A DNA stretch of 34,695 nucleotides from Paulinella micropora (GCA_009731375.1 BJOX01000288.1:533988-568682); one strand, 5' to 3'. Positions 1 to 19,838 are shown, counted from the stretch's first letter. Notes: generated by a model from the letters alone, not told the origin. Numbers and translations: made by a program.

Positions 1-238
1 TCTGCACATGCGCCTCCATCGTCTCACCCGTGAGGGGAGTACGAAGAATTGACGATAAGCTCTAATGACACCCCCGCAAGGGCAGTTCCAACACTTCCAG
101 ACGGGCCGGTATGTTCAATGAAAATACTGGTCCGGACGGATCGGTATGTTCAATGAAAATACTGGTGGCACCGACGGGAATCGAACTGGCGACAGGGCCC
201 AGATGGTAGAACTTGACCACTGGGCTATCACGGTGTCC
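1..238 (-). mobile_element. tRNA-derived SINE-like element, copy 1 (truncated by window start)
   Basis: On the minus strand the element opens with a tRNA-like head. A box A match, TAGCCCAGTGG, lies at 217-227 and a box B match, AGTTCGATTCC, at 177-187. The flanking heptamers GACACCG and CGGTGCC can form an acceptor-like stem with one mismatch. The anticodon arm is not intact, so this is a tRNA relic serving as a pol III promoter, not a working tRNA. A unique body follows, with an internal 35-bp direct duplication (108-131 repeated at 143-166). Copies 2 and 3 show the body ending at AGAAGCAC and running into an ATT array. ATT repeats border both ends. Confidence 0.7.
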
Positions 239-282
<44 letters not shown>

Positions 283-297
283 CAACAACAACAACAA
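239..297. repeat. (AAT)n then (AAC)n microsatellite
   Basis: Perfect AAT units switch to AAC units near 280. The array abuts the tRNA-like head of the SINE. Confidence 0.95.
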
Positions 298-378
298 TCA
301 TGTCTCACTAGAACAGTGTCGCACGACAATGGATTGTGTATTGGGCCCCAGTGTGTTGTGGATAAAAAGGGTAGCCAC

Positions 379-482
379 ACCATCATCATCATCATCATCA
401 TCATCACCATCATCACCATCATCATCATCATCATCATCATCATCACCACCACCATCATCATCATCATCATTATCATCACCAC

Positions 483-520
<38 letters not shown>

Positions 521-543
521 CATCACCATCATCACCATCATCA
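379..543. repeat. (ATC)n microsatellite with CAC interruptions
   Basis: Long ATC array interrupted by CAC units. It creates Ser, His, Ile and Met homopolymer frames that are not genes. Similar 30-bp sequences flank it (about 301-375 and 547-620), so it sits between two diverged copies of one short element. Confidence 0.95.
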
Positions 544-544
544 T

Positions 545-1005
545 GATCCTATCTCACCAGATGAGTGTCCCACGACGATAGACTGTGCATTTGCGCCGAG
601 TGTCTTGCGGATGAAAGGCAGCCACACTGTCTCGCGAGCTTTGTACGGGTCTGGCATGTCCTGACAAGACACAACGCGCATACACTATACAAAAATATAC
701 ACATTTCTCTACAAGATTTGCAATACATGAGACGGTCGCCCTGCCTATTAGGTCAAGACCAAGTCTTGTGAGTGCTACACCTAGTACGAGTGCAACAGAG
801 ACTCAGAACTACAACAAGCAGCAGAAAACAACAGGTGTTGACAGGCAGGAGGACAAACACGAAAACAAAGAACAAGAGCAAGAACAAACGATAACCGGAA
901 CAGAGTGTACTAGATGACCTGCAGCATGACTTCCATCCCACGCTCCTCCAGCTCATTGGCTAGCCAGCGATACCTAGGTATGTCATATACATGCAACTTG
1001 TAGTA
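545..1005. other. non-repeat spacer, nothing recognised
   Basis: Mostly unique sequence with no recognisable protein similarity. The short open frames carry no domain signal. Confidence 0.6.
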
Positions 1006-1113
<108 letters not shown>

Positions 1114-1382
1114 GTGCTTCTCTGTCAATGGCTGATGCATTTCTGCACATGCGCCTCCATCGTCTCACCCGTGAGGGGAGTACGAAGAATTGACGATAAG
1201 CTCTAATGACACCCCCGCAAGGGCAGTTCCAACACTTCCAGACGGGCCGGTATGTTCAATGAAAATACTGGTCCAGACGGATCGGTATGTTCAATGAAAA
1301 TACTGGTGGCACCGACGGGAATCGAACTGGCGACAGGGCCCAGATGGTAGAACTTGACCACTGGGCTATCACGGTGTCCATA
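1114..1382 (-). mobile_element. tRNA-derived SINE-like element, copy 2 (full length)
   Basis: Full copy of about 268 bp, nearly identical to copy 1, with the same box A and box B pair and the same internal 35-bp duplication. Its minus-strand 3' end (AGAAGCAC) passes directly into an ATT array. Its head abuts another ATT array interrupted by a 10-N gap. The near identity to copies 1 and 3 suggests recent spread or local duplication. Confidence 0.75.
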
Positions 1383-1392
1383 NNNNNNNNNN
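1383..1392. other. assembly gap (10 N)
   Basis: A run of 10 N inside an AAT array. Confidence 0.95.
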
Positions 1393-1420
1393 ATAATAAT
1401 GATAATAATAATAATAATAA

Positions 1421-1913
1421 TATGCTTCCTCTAAGGCATACTGATGCAGCTGATGGCACGATCCGTTTCCGGACATGAGCCTCCATGCCCTTGTTCGAGG
1501 TGCTCCATCCCCACCTAGTCAGTCTCTCGACTGATTATAGGGGCCACCGATGGAGCTCCTGAGGGCAAGACTACACTAAGCCGAGGTTATTCCGCAGTCC
1601 CAACAACCTCTTGCAAAACGTTGCCGCATGTGCAAGTGCGTACACCAAGCATGGTTGCTAGAACTACCTCAAAACCCCACCCATAACAATTTGGTATCCG
1701 CTGGGTCCACGGGCTATCAACCGGCATAGCGGAGTTTAAGATCTTCGACAGGCGCCCAACGACCCTCCTCCCCAGCATCATCCACCAAATGGTTTTGAGT
1801 TGGCATCACAGTTTAACGCCGTAAGGCCATTGGGCTGGAGCTCTGATAAACAAGCGTGACTAAGTTTTTATCATCAGGTGTTACCCTCAAATATATCACA
1901 GTCAACACTCCGA
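1421..1913. repeat. 493-bp tandem duplication, unit 1
   Basis: Repeated almost perfectly at 1923-2414. I see three differences: a G/A near the start, one G more near 1541, and T/C at about 1650. The first 310 bp or so are a dispersed element with an inverted, diverged copy at 33014-33317 that is bordered by TTA arrays on both sides. No known protein was recognised. Confidence 0.9.
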
Positions 1914-1922
1914 GAAGAAAGA

Positions 1923-2414
1923 TATACTTCCTCTAAGGCATACTGATGCAGCTGATGGCACGATCCGTTTCCGGACATGAGCCTCCATGCCCTTGTTCGA
2001 GGTGCTCCATCCCCACCTAGTCAGTCTCTCGACTGATTATAAGGCCACCGATGGAGCTCCTGAGGGCAAGACTACACTAAGCCGAGGTTATTCCGCAGTC
2101 CCAACAACCTCTTGCAAAACGTTGCCGCATGTGCAAGTGCGTACACCAAGCACGGTTGCTAGAACTACCTCAAAACCCCACCCATAACAATTTGGTATCC
2201 GCTGGGTCCACGGGCTATCAACCGGCATAGCGGAGTTTAAGATCTTCGACAGGCGCCCAACGACCCTCCTCCCCAGCATCATCCACCAAATGGTTTTGAG
2301 TTGGCATCACAGTTTAACGCCGTAAGGCCATTGGGCTGGAGCTCTGATAAACAAGCGTGACTAAGTTTTTATCATCAGGTGTTACCCTCAAATATATCAC
2401 AGTCAACACTCCGA
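1923..2414. repeat. 493-bp tandem duplication, unit 2
   Basis: Direct repeat of 1421-1913 at an offset of 501-502 bp. It ends at the shared sequence ACTCCGA, after which an AAT array and SINE copy 3 follow. Confidence 0.9.
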
Positions 2415-2416
2415 TA

Positions 2417-2447
<31 letters not shown>

Positions 2448-2716
2448 GTGCTTCTCTGTCAATGGCTGATGCATTTCTGCACATGCGCCTCCATCGTCTC
2501 ACCCGTGAGGGGAGTACGAAGAATTGACGATAAGCTCTAATGACACCCCCGCAAGGGCAGTTCCAACACTTCCAGACGGGCCGGTATGTTCAATGAAAAT
2601 ACTGGTCCAGACGGATCGGTATGTTCAATGAAAATACTGGTGGCACCGACGGGAATCGAACTGGCGACAGGGCCCAGATGGTAGAACTTGACCACTGGGC
2701 TATCACGGTGTCCATA
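2448..2716 (-). mobile_element. tRNA-derived SINE-like element, copy 3 (full length)
   Basis: Same element as 1114-1382 with the tRNA-like box A/B head on the minus strand and an AAT array at its minus-strand 3' end. The three copies lie within 2.7 kb in the same orientation. Confidence 0.75.
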
Positions 2717-2783
2717 ATTATAATGATAATAATAGTAATAATAATAATAAAACAATAACAATAACAACAACAACAACAACAAC

Positions 2784-2817
<34 letters not shown>

Positions 2818-2900
2818 CAATATTAATGACAACAACAATAACAATAACAATAACAATAACAACAATAACATTAACACTAGCAGTAACAATAACAACAACA
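2717..2900. repeat. AAT/AAC mixed trinucleotide and hexanucleotide array
   Basis: Interrupted AAT, AAC and AATAAC units next to the head of SINE copy 3. The ALTVTI-type and poly-Leu frames here are repeat translation. Confidence 0.9.
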
Positions 2901-2984
2901 ATCGTCAGACCAGTTGCATCGTTTGACGGGTGTGCATCCGTTGCCAGGCAAGATTATCACACGTTGCGGGCCTGCTGGGGCTTC

Positions 2985-3175
2985 TTTCTTTCTTTTCCCC
3001 GCCGCCTCCTTCTCCTCCTCCTCCTCCTCTTTGTCCAGCCCCTCTCCCTCTCCCTCCTCCTCCTGCTCCTGCTCCTCCTCCTCCTTCTGCTGCTGCTTCT
3101 TCTTGCTTTGCTTCTGAGGTTTCTTGTGTTTCTTCTTCTTGTTCTTCGAATTCGATCGCTTCTTCTTCGCCTTCA
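2985..3175. repeat. pyrimidine-rich TCC/TTC tract
   Basis: Impure CTC/TTC tract in which three of the six frames stay open only because of base composition. Not supported as coding. Confidence 0.85.
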
Positions 3176-3304
3176 CAACATGTATTACATTTCAGATGAC
3201 ATCCATGTGTGGCAAAGCTGTCTAACTTTTTGTTCATTCTTCTTCCTCCATGTTGGCAATACAACAAAGCTGAGAACATCATTCGACAGCTCAGAACAAG
3301 TGCT

Positions 3305-3663
<359 letters not shown>

Positions 3664-3670
3664 AATAGAC

Positions 3671-3739
<69 letters not shown>

Positions 3740-3740
3740 T
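3664..3740. repeat. (GATA)n microsatellite, tail side of the truncated intron element
   Basis: GATA array joined directly to the conserved 3' end of the element at 3738-3838. On the minus strand it reads as a (TATC)n tail. Confidence 0.95.
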
Positions 3741-3838
3741 GTTTGGTCTATCAGCTCTGCATATCCGATCCGAAGACATAGGCTTCCATTCCACCCCGCC
3801 GCCAATCGGCGACTGAGTAGTGGGCTGGGCAAAAGCAC
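3738..3838 (-). mobile_element. second, 5'-truncated copy of the 3' end of the group I intron element
   Basis: The minus strand closely matches about 19385-19487 on the plus strand, including the CTATGTCTTCGGAT hairpin region and the terminal CTGATAGACCAAACATA. A 4-bp duplication sits inside the hairpin. Both copies pass into (TCTA)n at exactly the same base, as expected if the tetranucleotide is the element's own tail. The ribozyme core is absent: sequence upstream (3839-3946) does not match the intron. Confidence 0.8.
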
Positions 3839-3946
3839 TAAGCTCAGAATTTATGCAGTCTGACGGTTTTACGCGTGTCCTCTTGTGGGATCTTTGAGTG
3901 TCTGGCACGGAGGGGTTGGGACTGGAAGAGTTATCGAGCGCACGGT

Positions 3947-3948
3947 AT

Positions 3949-4017
<69 letters not shown>
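3947..4017. repeat. (GATA)n microsatellite
   Basis: Pure GATA array next to the low-complexity end of the MYND gene. Confidence 0.97.
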
Positions 4018-4019
<2 letters not shown>

Positions 4020-4020
4020 C

Positions 4021-11869
<7,849 letters not shown>

Positions 11870-11892
11870 CTACACGATAACACAGTCATTTG

Positions 11893-12276
<384 letters not shown>

Positions 12277-12279
12277 CTT

Positions 12280-12280
12280 C

Positions 12281-12319
<39 letters not shown>
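12280..12319. repeat. (GTT)n microsatellite
   Basis: GTT array joined to the element at 12320-12828. Confidence 0.95.
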
Positions 12320-12320
<1 letters not shown>

Positions 12321-12828
12321 CAGTTCAATTAATAATTAAGTAAATCAATGACAAGGCCAAGTTGTTGTTGTTGTTGTTGTTGTTCAATTTAATTCAAGAA
12401 ACTAAATCAATGGCATGATGGTGCATGGCTAAAGCCTTCGAGCGCCACTTAAAGACAAGTAATAAATGTCTAATCATCCCCAGCCGACTCGGGACGCCAG
12501 AGCATGCTCACTGTACTATAGGACTCTAGAGCTCAGAAACAAGAAATAAAGAGAGAGGAAAAAGGAGCAGAAGAGCATGCACTAAATTAAAACAACAACA
12601 AAGGAGGGAGAAGAGGAAAGACAGTGAAGAGAGCAGACAAGCCGTGGGAGAAGAGCTAGTCCGCGGAAAAGAGAGAAGAGGAAGAGAGGGAAGATGGAGG
12701 GGGAGGAGAGACTCGCCGTGGCCCATGAAAAAACGGTCTGAGCAACAAGTTCGATGCTCGCGTGTGAGACGAACAACTCGAATGGAGCAGGCAGCGCCAG
12801 CAATTAGTCACAAGCGCTGGAGGCCGAT
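12320..12828 (-). mobile_element. dispersed element C, long copy 1
   Basis: About 510 bp repeated at 13449-13889 with high similarity, and in shorter pieces at 13275-13328, 14697-14735, 14797-14934 and 15037-15096. On the minus strand every copy ends in an AATTTAATT-like block followed by (AAC)n, as if (AAC)n were its tail. No box A/B pair or coding frame was found. The region includes an A/G-rich stretch. Confidence 0.75.
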
Positions 12829-12832
12829 GTTG

Positions 12833-12835
12833 TCG

Positions 12836-12902
<67 letters not shown>

Positions 12903-12950
12903 CGTTGTCGTTGTTGTTGTTGTTGTTGTTGTTGTTGCTGCTGCTGCTGC

Positions 12951-12984
<34 letters not shown>

Positions 12985-13058
12985 GCTGCTGCTGCTGCTG
13001 CTAGTGCTGCTGCTGTTGTCGCTGTTGCTGTTGCTGTTGCTGTTGTTGTTGCTGTTGC

Positions 13059-13097
<39 letters not shown>

Positions 13098-13123
13098 CGT
13101 TGTCGTTGTCATTGTCGTTGTCG

Positions 13124-13170
<47 letters not shown>

Positions 13171-13186
13171 GCTGTTGTCTGTTGTC

Positions 13187-13231
<45 letters not shown>

Positions 13232-13274
13232 CGTTGTCGTTGTCGTTGTTGTTGTTGTTGTTGTTGTTGTTGTT
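12833..13274. repeat. (GTT)n array with GCT and GTC blocks
   Basis: About 440 bp, mainly GTT with GCT and GTC variants; poly-Leu, Val, Cys, Asn and Thr frames are artefacts. Confidence 0.97.
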
Positions 13275-13328
13275 AAATTTAATTAAAGTAAAGAAAACCA
13301 ATGGCATGATGGTGCATGGTTAACGGCC

Positions 13329-13378
<50 letters not shown>

Positions 13379-13416
13379 GCTGCTGCTGCTGCTGCTAGTG
13401 CTGCTGCTGCTGCTGC

Positions 13417-13447
<31 letters not shown>

Positions 13448-13448
13448 C
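13275..13448. repeat. element C end fragment plus (GTT)n/(GCT)n
   Basis: A 54-bp element C terminal fragment, then a GTT/GCT array. Confidence 0.85.
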
Positions 13449-13889
13449 AATTTAATTAAAGTAATTAAACCAATGACATGATGGTGCATGGCTAACGGCC
13501 TTCAAACCCACTTAAAGACAAGTAATAGATGTCTAGTCATCCCCGGCCGACTCGGGACGCCAGAGTATGCTCACTGTACTATAGGACTCTAGAGCTTCAA
13601 GACAAGAAATAAAGAGAGAGGGAAAAGGAGCAGAAGATTATGTACTATAGTAAAACAACATCATAGGAGGGAGAAGAGGAAAGACAATGAAGAGAGCAGA
13701 CAAGCCTCGAGAGAAGGGCAAGTCCACAGAAAAGGGAGAGAAGGAAGAGAGAGGGGAGATGAAGGAGGAGAAACTCGCTAAGGCCTATGGGAAAACAGTC
13801 TGAGCAACAAGTTAGAAGCTCGCGTGTGAAACGAACAAGTCGAATGGAGCAGGCAGGCACCAGCAATTAGTCACAAGCGCTGGAGGCCG
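13449..13889 (-). mobile_element. dispersed element C, long copy 2
   Basis: Same element as 12320-12828, with substitutions and small indels, and bordered by GTT at the same end. Confidence 0.75.
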
Positions 13890-14245
13890 AAGGAAAGAGC
13901 TGTCTAGAAACCTTCAAGGTCGGAAATGGCAAGGAGTTACATCCTAGCATTCAAGCAGGTGGCAAGAGCCCCATGGCCACCAAGATAGCCTGCAAGTGGA
14001 TCATGGGCCCACCTTCTGAACCTAGGGCTGTGACACCAAGGCAAAGGGAAACAGGAGAAGGAAAGGGATTGGGCTGCCCTATCCGCTGACCCAAGAGAGG
14101 GGTAGGCTGCGATAGAAGGATCACTCCCTAGCACACTAGCTGGGCCATGGTAGACGTCCGGTTGCGGGGTGAGAGGGTCCGCAGGAGAGAAGGGGCGAGA
14201 GGCTGTGACAGTGGTGTCACATGCAGCAGATGAGGAACTTGAGGA
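13890..14245. other. unique sequence, nothing recognised
   Basis: About 350 bp after element C with no recognisable motif; it may be an extended part of this copy. Confidence 0.5.
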
Positions 14246-14260
14246 GAAGGAAAGAGAGAG

Positions 14261-14309
<49 letters not shown>

Positions 14310-14333
14310 GAGATAGAGAGAGAGAGAGGGAGG

Positions 14334-14418
<85 letters not shown>

Positions 14419-14478
14419 TAGAGAGAGAGGAGAGAGAGAGAGAAAGAGAAAAGCAGGAAATCCAAGTAAAGGAGAAAG

Positions 14479-14509
<31 letters not shown>

Positions 14510-14609
14510 ATATATATATATATATATATATGTATACCATATATATATAGAGAGAGAGAGATAGAGAGAGAGAGGAGAGAAGGAGAAAAGCAGGGGAAAC
14601 CAAGTAAAG

Positions 14610-14640
<31 letters not shown>

Positions 14641-14671
14641 CGAGTGTGTGTGTGTGTGAGAGAGAGAGAGA
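14246..14671. repeat. (GA)n, (GATA)n and (TA)n compound array
   Basis: GA to about 14335, GATA to 14417, TA/GA blocks, then GA and a short GT run. Two diverged copies of a piece reading AAGCAGG then AAATCCAAGTAAAGG lie at 14450 and 14590. Confidence 0.95.
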
Positions 14672-14696
14672 TTGTTATTGTTGTTGTTGTTTGTAA

Positions 14697-15180
<484 letters not shown>

Positions 15181-16216
15181 TCATCGCCCTCGTTGTTTTC
15201 GCAGGATTAACAGTAGCCAGAGCAGAAACTCAGAGCCCTTGTCAGGATTCCGAAGGGTTAGTTGTACTATGAAATTGGATGAAGAAAGACCTCATCTAGC
15301 ACCTTCACAGCAGCGTCGTGGTCCCCTGGAACACGCGTTCAGGAAGCAATCAGATAGGAAGACAAGACGAGACAATCAGCAAATGATATCGATTGTTTGT
15401 CACCGGCGACGAAAAGCTCCAAAGCTTGATGTAGGCGCTCCATTACCAGGCAGAGGATACCAGGCAGAGGAAATGGCATAAATTTGCCGATTTAGGATGT
15501 ATAGTGCCGTGGCTTTTATATGGGCCGCCCTGTCAATTATCAAAACGCGAAATTAAACGCAAATTTGGTGGTTTTGGACATGACCGTCGGCTTTTTCCCG
15601 TGTGGGGTGGTGAAACGCAAGAAGACCTAGTAGAACGCTCCTTGATTTCGTGATCTTGATCCAGGAAGTGTCCTTCGTTCTCAAGCAGCTATGCCCGTGT
15701 TCCATGGCCCGCCGCCTATTCCTAAAATTCATCCCCTGACGCTTTTCGAAGTATCGGTAACTGCGCGTTCACAACACCACATGTGAACTACTCAAAACAA
15801 TGTCACTGAATAGCTGCGGTCAGACCAACTAGACCAGTCGATTGGTAGCTATGCGATCAGATAAGTATAACACAATATGCGCCATCGTGCAAGCGAGCGA
15901 ATCATATTTCAAGTTGAAAAAAGATAAATTTGAAAAGGTTCAAACACAGACTGCACAGACAGATAGTAATATCGACAGATATCATAGACAGACACAGATA
16001 CATAGACAGAAAGCTGTGTGCCCTGTATCGTCTGTCTGTCTATCTGTCTGTCTGCCTGTCTATTTGGTGCACTTGCTGTGTTTTAAATTAGCTACTTGAA
16101 CAAATACTAATTATCTTCTCGCCCTTTGAAAGAAACAGATCCCTGATCTACTTTTGTTTCATTTAAGGTATTCAAAAAGATCTCTTCAATATTTATTTGT
16201 ATAAGCAAACCTATAT
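15181..16216. other. about 1 kb of mostly unique sequence
   Basis: Nothing recognisable as a gene. A plus-strand frame entering from the GTT array reads FIALVVFAGLTVARAETQ, which resembles the end of a signal peptide (see findings). From about 16042 the sequence belongs to the inverted element described at 16042-18138. Confidence 0.5.
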
Positions 16217-16262
16217 TCGTAGTAGTAGTAGTAGTGCCGGTAGTAGTAGTAGCAGTAGCAGC

Positions 16263-16334
<72 letters not shown>

Positions 16335-16408
16335 CAGTAGTAGTAGTAGTAGCAGTAGTAGTAGTAGCAGCAGCAGCAGCAGTAGTAGCAGTAGTAGTAG
16401 TAGTAGTT

Positions 16409-16456
<48 letters not shown>

Positions 16457-16457
16457 A

Positions 16458-16505
<48 letters not shown>

Positions 16506-16616
16506 AAGTAGTAGTAGTACAAGTAGTCAGGAGTAGTTAGTAGTAGTAGTAGTAGTAGTGGTAGTAGTAGTAGTAGTAGTTGTAGTAGTATATATATATA
16601 TATAATATTATATATT
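16217..16616. repeat. (AGT)n then (TA)n microsatellites
   Basis: AGT with AGC interruptions to about 16588, then TA. Confidence 0.97.
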
Positions 16617-16891
16617 ATGTCTATATTATTTACTTCCACTTTTTTATTAACTTCATATATATATATATATGTGTATATAATATATTTTACCTTCCCTTTT
16701 ATTTTTACTTTAATATTTTCAATCTATGTTATTTAATTTTTAATACTTTAATATTTTTAATAGTTTAATTTTTATTATTCATTAATAATGTGAGACGTAG
16801 GTCACCATCTAGTTAAATCAATAGCTCTTGAGCTAACGATTTGCATGGATGACCAGAGGTTAAATTTTAACTTCATTAATTCGAAGGTCTA
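16617..16891. other. AT-rich spacer
   Basis: Very AT-rich sequence with TA and TTTAAT runs; no gene seen. Confidence 0.6.
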
Positions 16892-16908
16892 GTAGTAGTA
16901 GTAGTAGC

Positions 16909-16973
<65 letters not shown>

Positions 16974-17083
16974 CAGTAGTAGTAGTAGTAGTAGNNNNNN
17001 NNNNNNNNNNNNNNNNNNNNNNNNNNNNNNNNNNNNNNNNNAGAAGTAGTAGTAGTAGTAGTAGTAGAAGTAGTAGTAGTAGC

Positions 17084-17126
<43 letters not shown>

Positions 17127-17514
17127 CAAGAAGAAGAAGAAGAAGAAGAAGAAGAAGAAGAAGAAGAAGAAGAAGAAGAAGAAGAAGAAGAAGAAGAAGA
17201 AGAAGAAGAAGAAGAAGAAGAAGAAGAAGAAGAAGAAGAAGAAGAAGAAGAAGGAGGAGGAGGAGGAGGAGGAGGAGGAGAAGGAGAAGAAGGAAGAAGG
17301 AAGAAGGAAGAAAGAAGAAAGGAAGAAAGAAGAAAGGAATGAAGTAGGGGAGGGAGGGAGGAAGGGAGGAGGAAGAAGAAGAAGAAGAAGAAGAAGAAGA
17401 AGAAGAAGAAGAAGAAGAAGAAGAAGAAGAAGAAGAAAAAGAAGAAGAAGAAGAAGAAGAAGAAGAAGAAGAAGAAGAAGAAGAAGAAGAAGAAGGAGGA
17501 GGAGGAGAAGTAGT

Positions 17515-17564
<50 letters not shown>

Positions 17565-17674
17565 TGTATGTATGTATGTATTATGTATGTATGTATGTAT
17601 GTATGTATGTATGCATGTATGCATGCATGTATGTATCCATGTATATATATATGCATGTATGTATGTATGTATGT
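16892..17674. repeat. (AGT)n, (GAA)n/(GGA)n, (AGT)n and (TGTA)n block with a 47-N gap
   Basis: AGT to 16994, gap 16995-17041, AGT to 17126, GAA to 17250, GGA/GGAA variants to 17375, GAA to 17490, AGT to 17563, TGTA to 17674. Confidence 0.97.
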
Positions 17675-17744
17675 ATGATAATTAGTTCGTTCAAGCAGCT
17701 AATTTAAAACACAGCAAGTGCACCAGGTAGGCAGGCAGGCAGAC

Positions 17745-17875
17745 ATGCATACATACATACATATATACATACATACATACATGCATACATACATGCATAC
17801 ATACATGCATACATACATGGATACATACATACATACATACATACATACATACAGACAGACAGACACAGACATACA

Positions 17876-17906
<31 letters not shown>

Positions 17907-18020
17907 CTCGCCCTTTGAAAGAACCAAATCCCTCATAGTGTAGGTTTATCAAGACACATACAGACATACATACATACATACATACATACATACATACATA
18001 CATACATACATACATACATA
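17745..18020. repeat. (CATA)n arrays
   Basis: CATA at 17745-17905 and 17960-18020, split by a copy of the CGCCCTTTGAAAG element. Confidence 0.95.
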
Positions 18021-18147
18021 CTCGCCCTTTGAAAGAAACAAATCCCTAATAGTGTAGGTTTATCAAGACTGTGTCCTGTCTTTATACCAGTAAATATTGA
18101 AGAGACCTTTTTGAAGATCTTAAATGAAACAAAAGTAGAAGAGAAGT

Positions 18148-18153
18148 AGTAGT

Positions 18154-18185
<32 letters not shown>

Positions 18186-18197
18186 TATTAGTAGTAA

Positions 18198-18239
<42 letters not shown>

Positions 18240-18245
18240 TAGTAG

Positions 18246-18296
<51 letters not shown>

Positions 18297-18355
18297 CAGC
18301 AGTAGTAGCAGTAGTAGCAGTAGTAGCAGTAGCAGCAGCAGCAGCAGTAGTAGTT

Positions 18356-18399
<44 letters not shown>

Positions 18400-18610
18400 G
18401 GTGGTGGTGGTGTATGATCATGTTCATACATACATACATACATACATACATACATACATACATACATACATGCATACATACGACGTACGTACGTACGTAT
18501 ACGTACGTACGTACGTACATACATACATACATACATACATACATACATACATACATACATGCATGCAGGTATGTATGTATGTATGTATGTATGTATGTGT
18601 ATGTATGCAT
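18148..18610. repeat. (AGT)n, (GGT)n, (CATA)n, (CGTA)n block
   Basis: AGT/AGC to 18390, GGT to 18410, CATA with an ACGT-palindromic CGTA stretch at 18481-18517, then TGTA. Confidence 0.95.
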
Positions 18611-18636
18611 GTATTTATCTACCTACCTACCTATCC

Positions 18637-18657
18637 ATCTGTCTATCTATCTATCTG

Positions 18658-18707
<50 letters not shown>
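18637..18707. repeat. (TCTA)n microsatellite, upstream border of the group I intron element
   Basis: Pure TCTA array that stops two bases before the CCGGGGGG stretch at the start of the intron element. Confidence 0.95.
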
Positions 18708-19485
18708 CGGGGGGGGGATGCAGGGGGCCAGCTGCTCAGTACTCCGGCCTAAAACCAAACCCCCCTTACAGCCCTTCACCAGGGAAGAGCGCAACGTTGC
18801 TCGTGAAGGGCACAGCTGGTGCAGCGTGACTGGCCAGGGCTGATGACTACCTACCGTAAGTTACGGTGTCATGGGCCCTCGATATACTCTCAAACTGCGG
18901 GAAAGTCCTGAGAGCCTTTGATACCGCGGCCTCCGGGAAACGAGGTGCAGCAGGCGATTTAACGGTCGTCGGATGGTGAAAACTCAAAGGATTGGGCAAT
19001 CCGCAGCCAAGTCCCTTCTTGTCAGGCCAACCCCGCGCATGGCTCCTACTCGGTACGACTACCTTGGTTGGCTGCTTTGGACTGACTTTGTGTTCCAACG
19101 TGAGCTTTAGTGACCAGTGGTTACGGCAAAGGGCCACTACTCTCGATTTCGGCCCACTTCTGTCAGCACTGCAGCTGGCCCGGTAGTACTCCGTCGCCAC
19201 TACCCAGTGGTGTCCTGACAAATAGGAAAGGTTCAGAGACTAAACGGGAGTGGGGATTTCCTTAGCAGGGAGATCTTTAAGATATAGTCCGGCCCCGCGA
19301 AAGGCGGCCCCGGGGCAAGCCTGAGGGGGGACGTGCTCATGTACGTGTCTGGATTTACTAAGCTTGCCCGCCCAGCCAGGGATGGGTGAGCTTACTCCTT
19401 CCCAGCCCGCTACCCAGTCGCCCATTGGCTGCGGGGTGGAATGGATGCCTATGTCTTCGGATATGCAGAGCTGATAGACCAAACA

Positions 19486-19487
<2 letters not shown>
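18708..19487 (+). ncRNA. group I intron (ribozyme), IC1-like, outside any rRNA gene
   Basis: All four conserved segments are present in order: P (CTGCGGGAAA, 18895-18904), Q (AATCCGCAGCCAAG, 18998-19011), R (TTCAGAGACTAAAC, 19232-19245) and S (AAGATATAGTCC, 19279-19290). The pairings fit: P3 18886-18891 with 19246-19251, P4 18895-18900 with 19001-19006, P5 18915-18921 with 18984-18990, P7 19238-19242 with 19285-19289, P8 19255-19261 with 19269-19275. Peripheral stems are P2 (18772-18779 with 18803-18810), P2.1 (18854-18866), P6 extension (19019-19026 with 19214-19221) and P9 stems (19295-19307; 19313-19320 with 19362-19369). Such introns self-splice using guanosine. No homing endonuclease frame is seen. 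Splice sites and exons are not defined, since no rRNA flanks it. The ends given are element borders. Confidence 0.9.
19451..19466 (+). other. UUCG tetraloop hairpin near the intron element 3' end
   Basis: TATGTC, TTCG, GATATG forms six pairs (two G-U) closed by a C(UUCG)G loop. The truncated copy at 3738-3838 has a 4-bp insertion here. Confidence 0.65.
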
Positions 19488-19579
<92 letters not shown>

Positions 19580-19633
19580 CCTACCTACCTACCTACCTAC
19601 CTACCTACCCACCTACCCACCTATCTATCTATC
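19485..19633. repeat. (TCTA)n/(CCTA)n array, tail side of the intron element
   Basis: Starts directly after AAACATA, as in the second copy on the minus strand at 3738. It changes to CCTA near 19577. Confidence 0.95.
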
Positions 19634-19717
19634 AGGGAACGGTGAATCTGATATTCTGTAATCTGCTTTGTATGGGCACGGTGTTGCAACGTGTCAACCG
19701 GGAACTCTGGCAGTACG

Positions 19718-19718
19718 A

Positions 19719-19750
<32 letters not shown>

Positions 19751-19753
19751 CTA

Positions 19754-19786
<33 letters not shown>

Positions 19787-19807
19787 GACACACACACACA
19801 CACACTC

Positions 19808-19838
<31 letters not shown>

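Larger units (their letters stand above)
16042..18138. repeat. nested inverted repeat element around AGT/GAA arrays
   Basis: 16055-16101 (with GTGCACTTGCTGTG) recurs inverted at 17693-17735. 16147-16203 recurs inverted at 18081-18138. A third piece, TCGCCCTTTGAAAGAA, occurs in direct orientation at about 16119, 17906 and 18021. The two arms enclose 1.6-1.9 kb that is mostly microsatellite. Confidence 0.75.

Noticed and set aside
170-238. Functional tRNA gene
   Set aside because: Box A and B are present, but the anticodon arm is too short and the T stem is unpaired; it is a SINE head.
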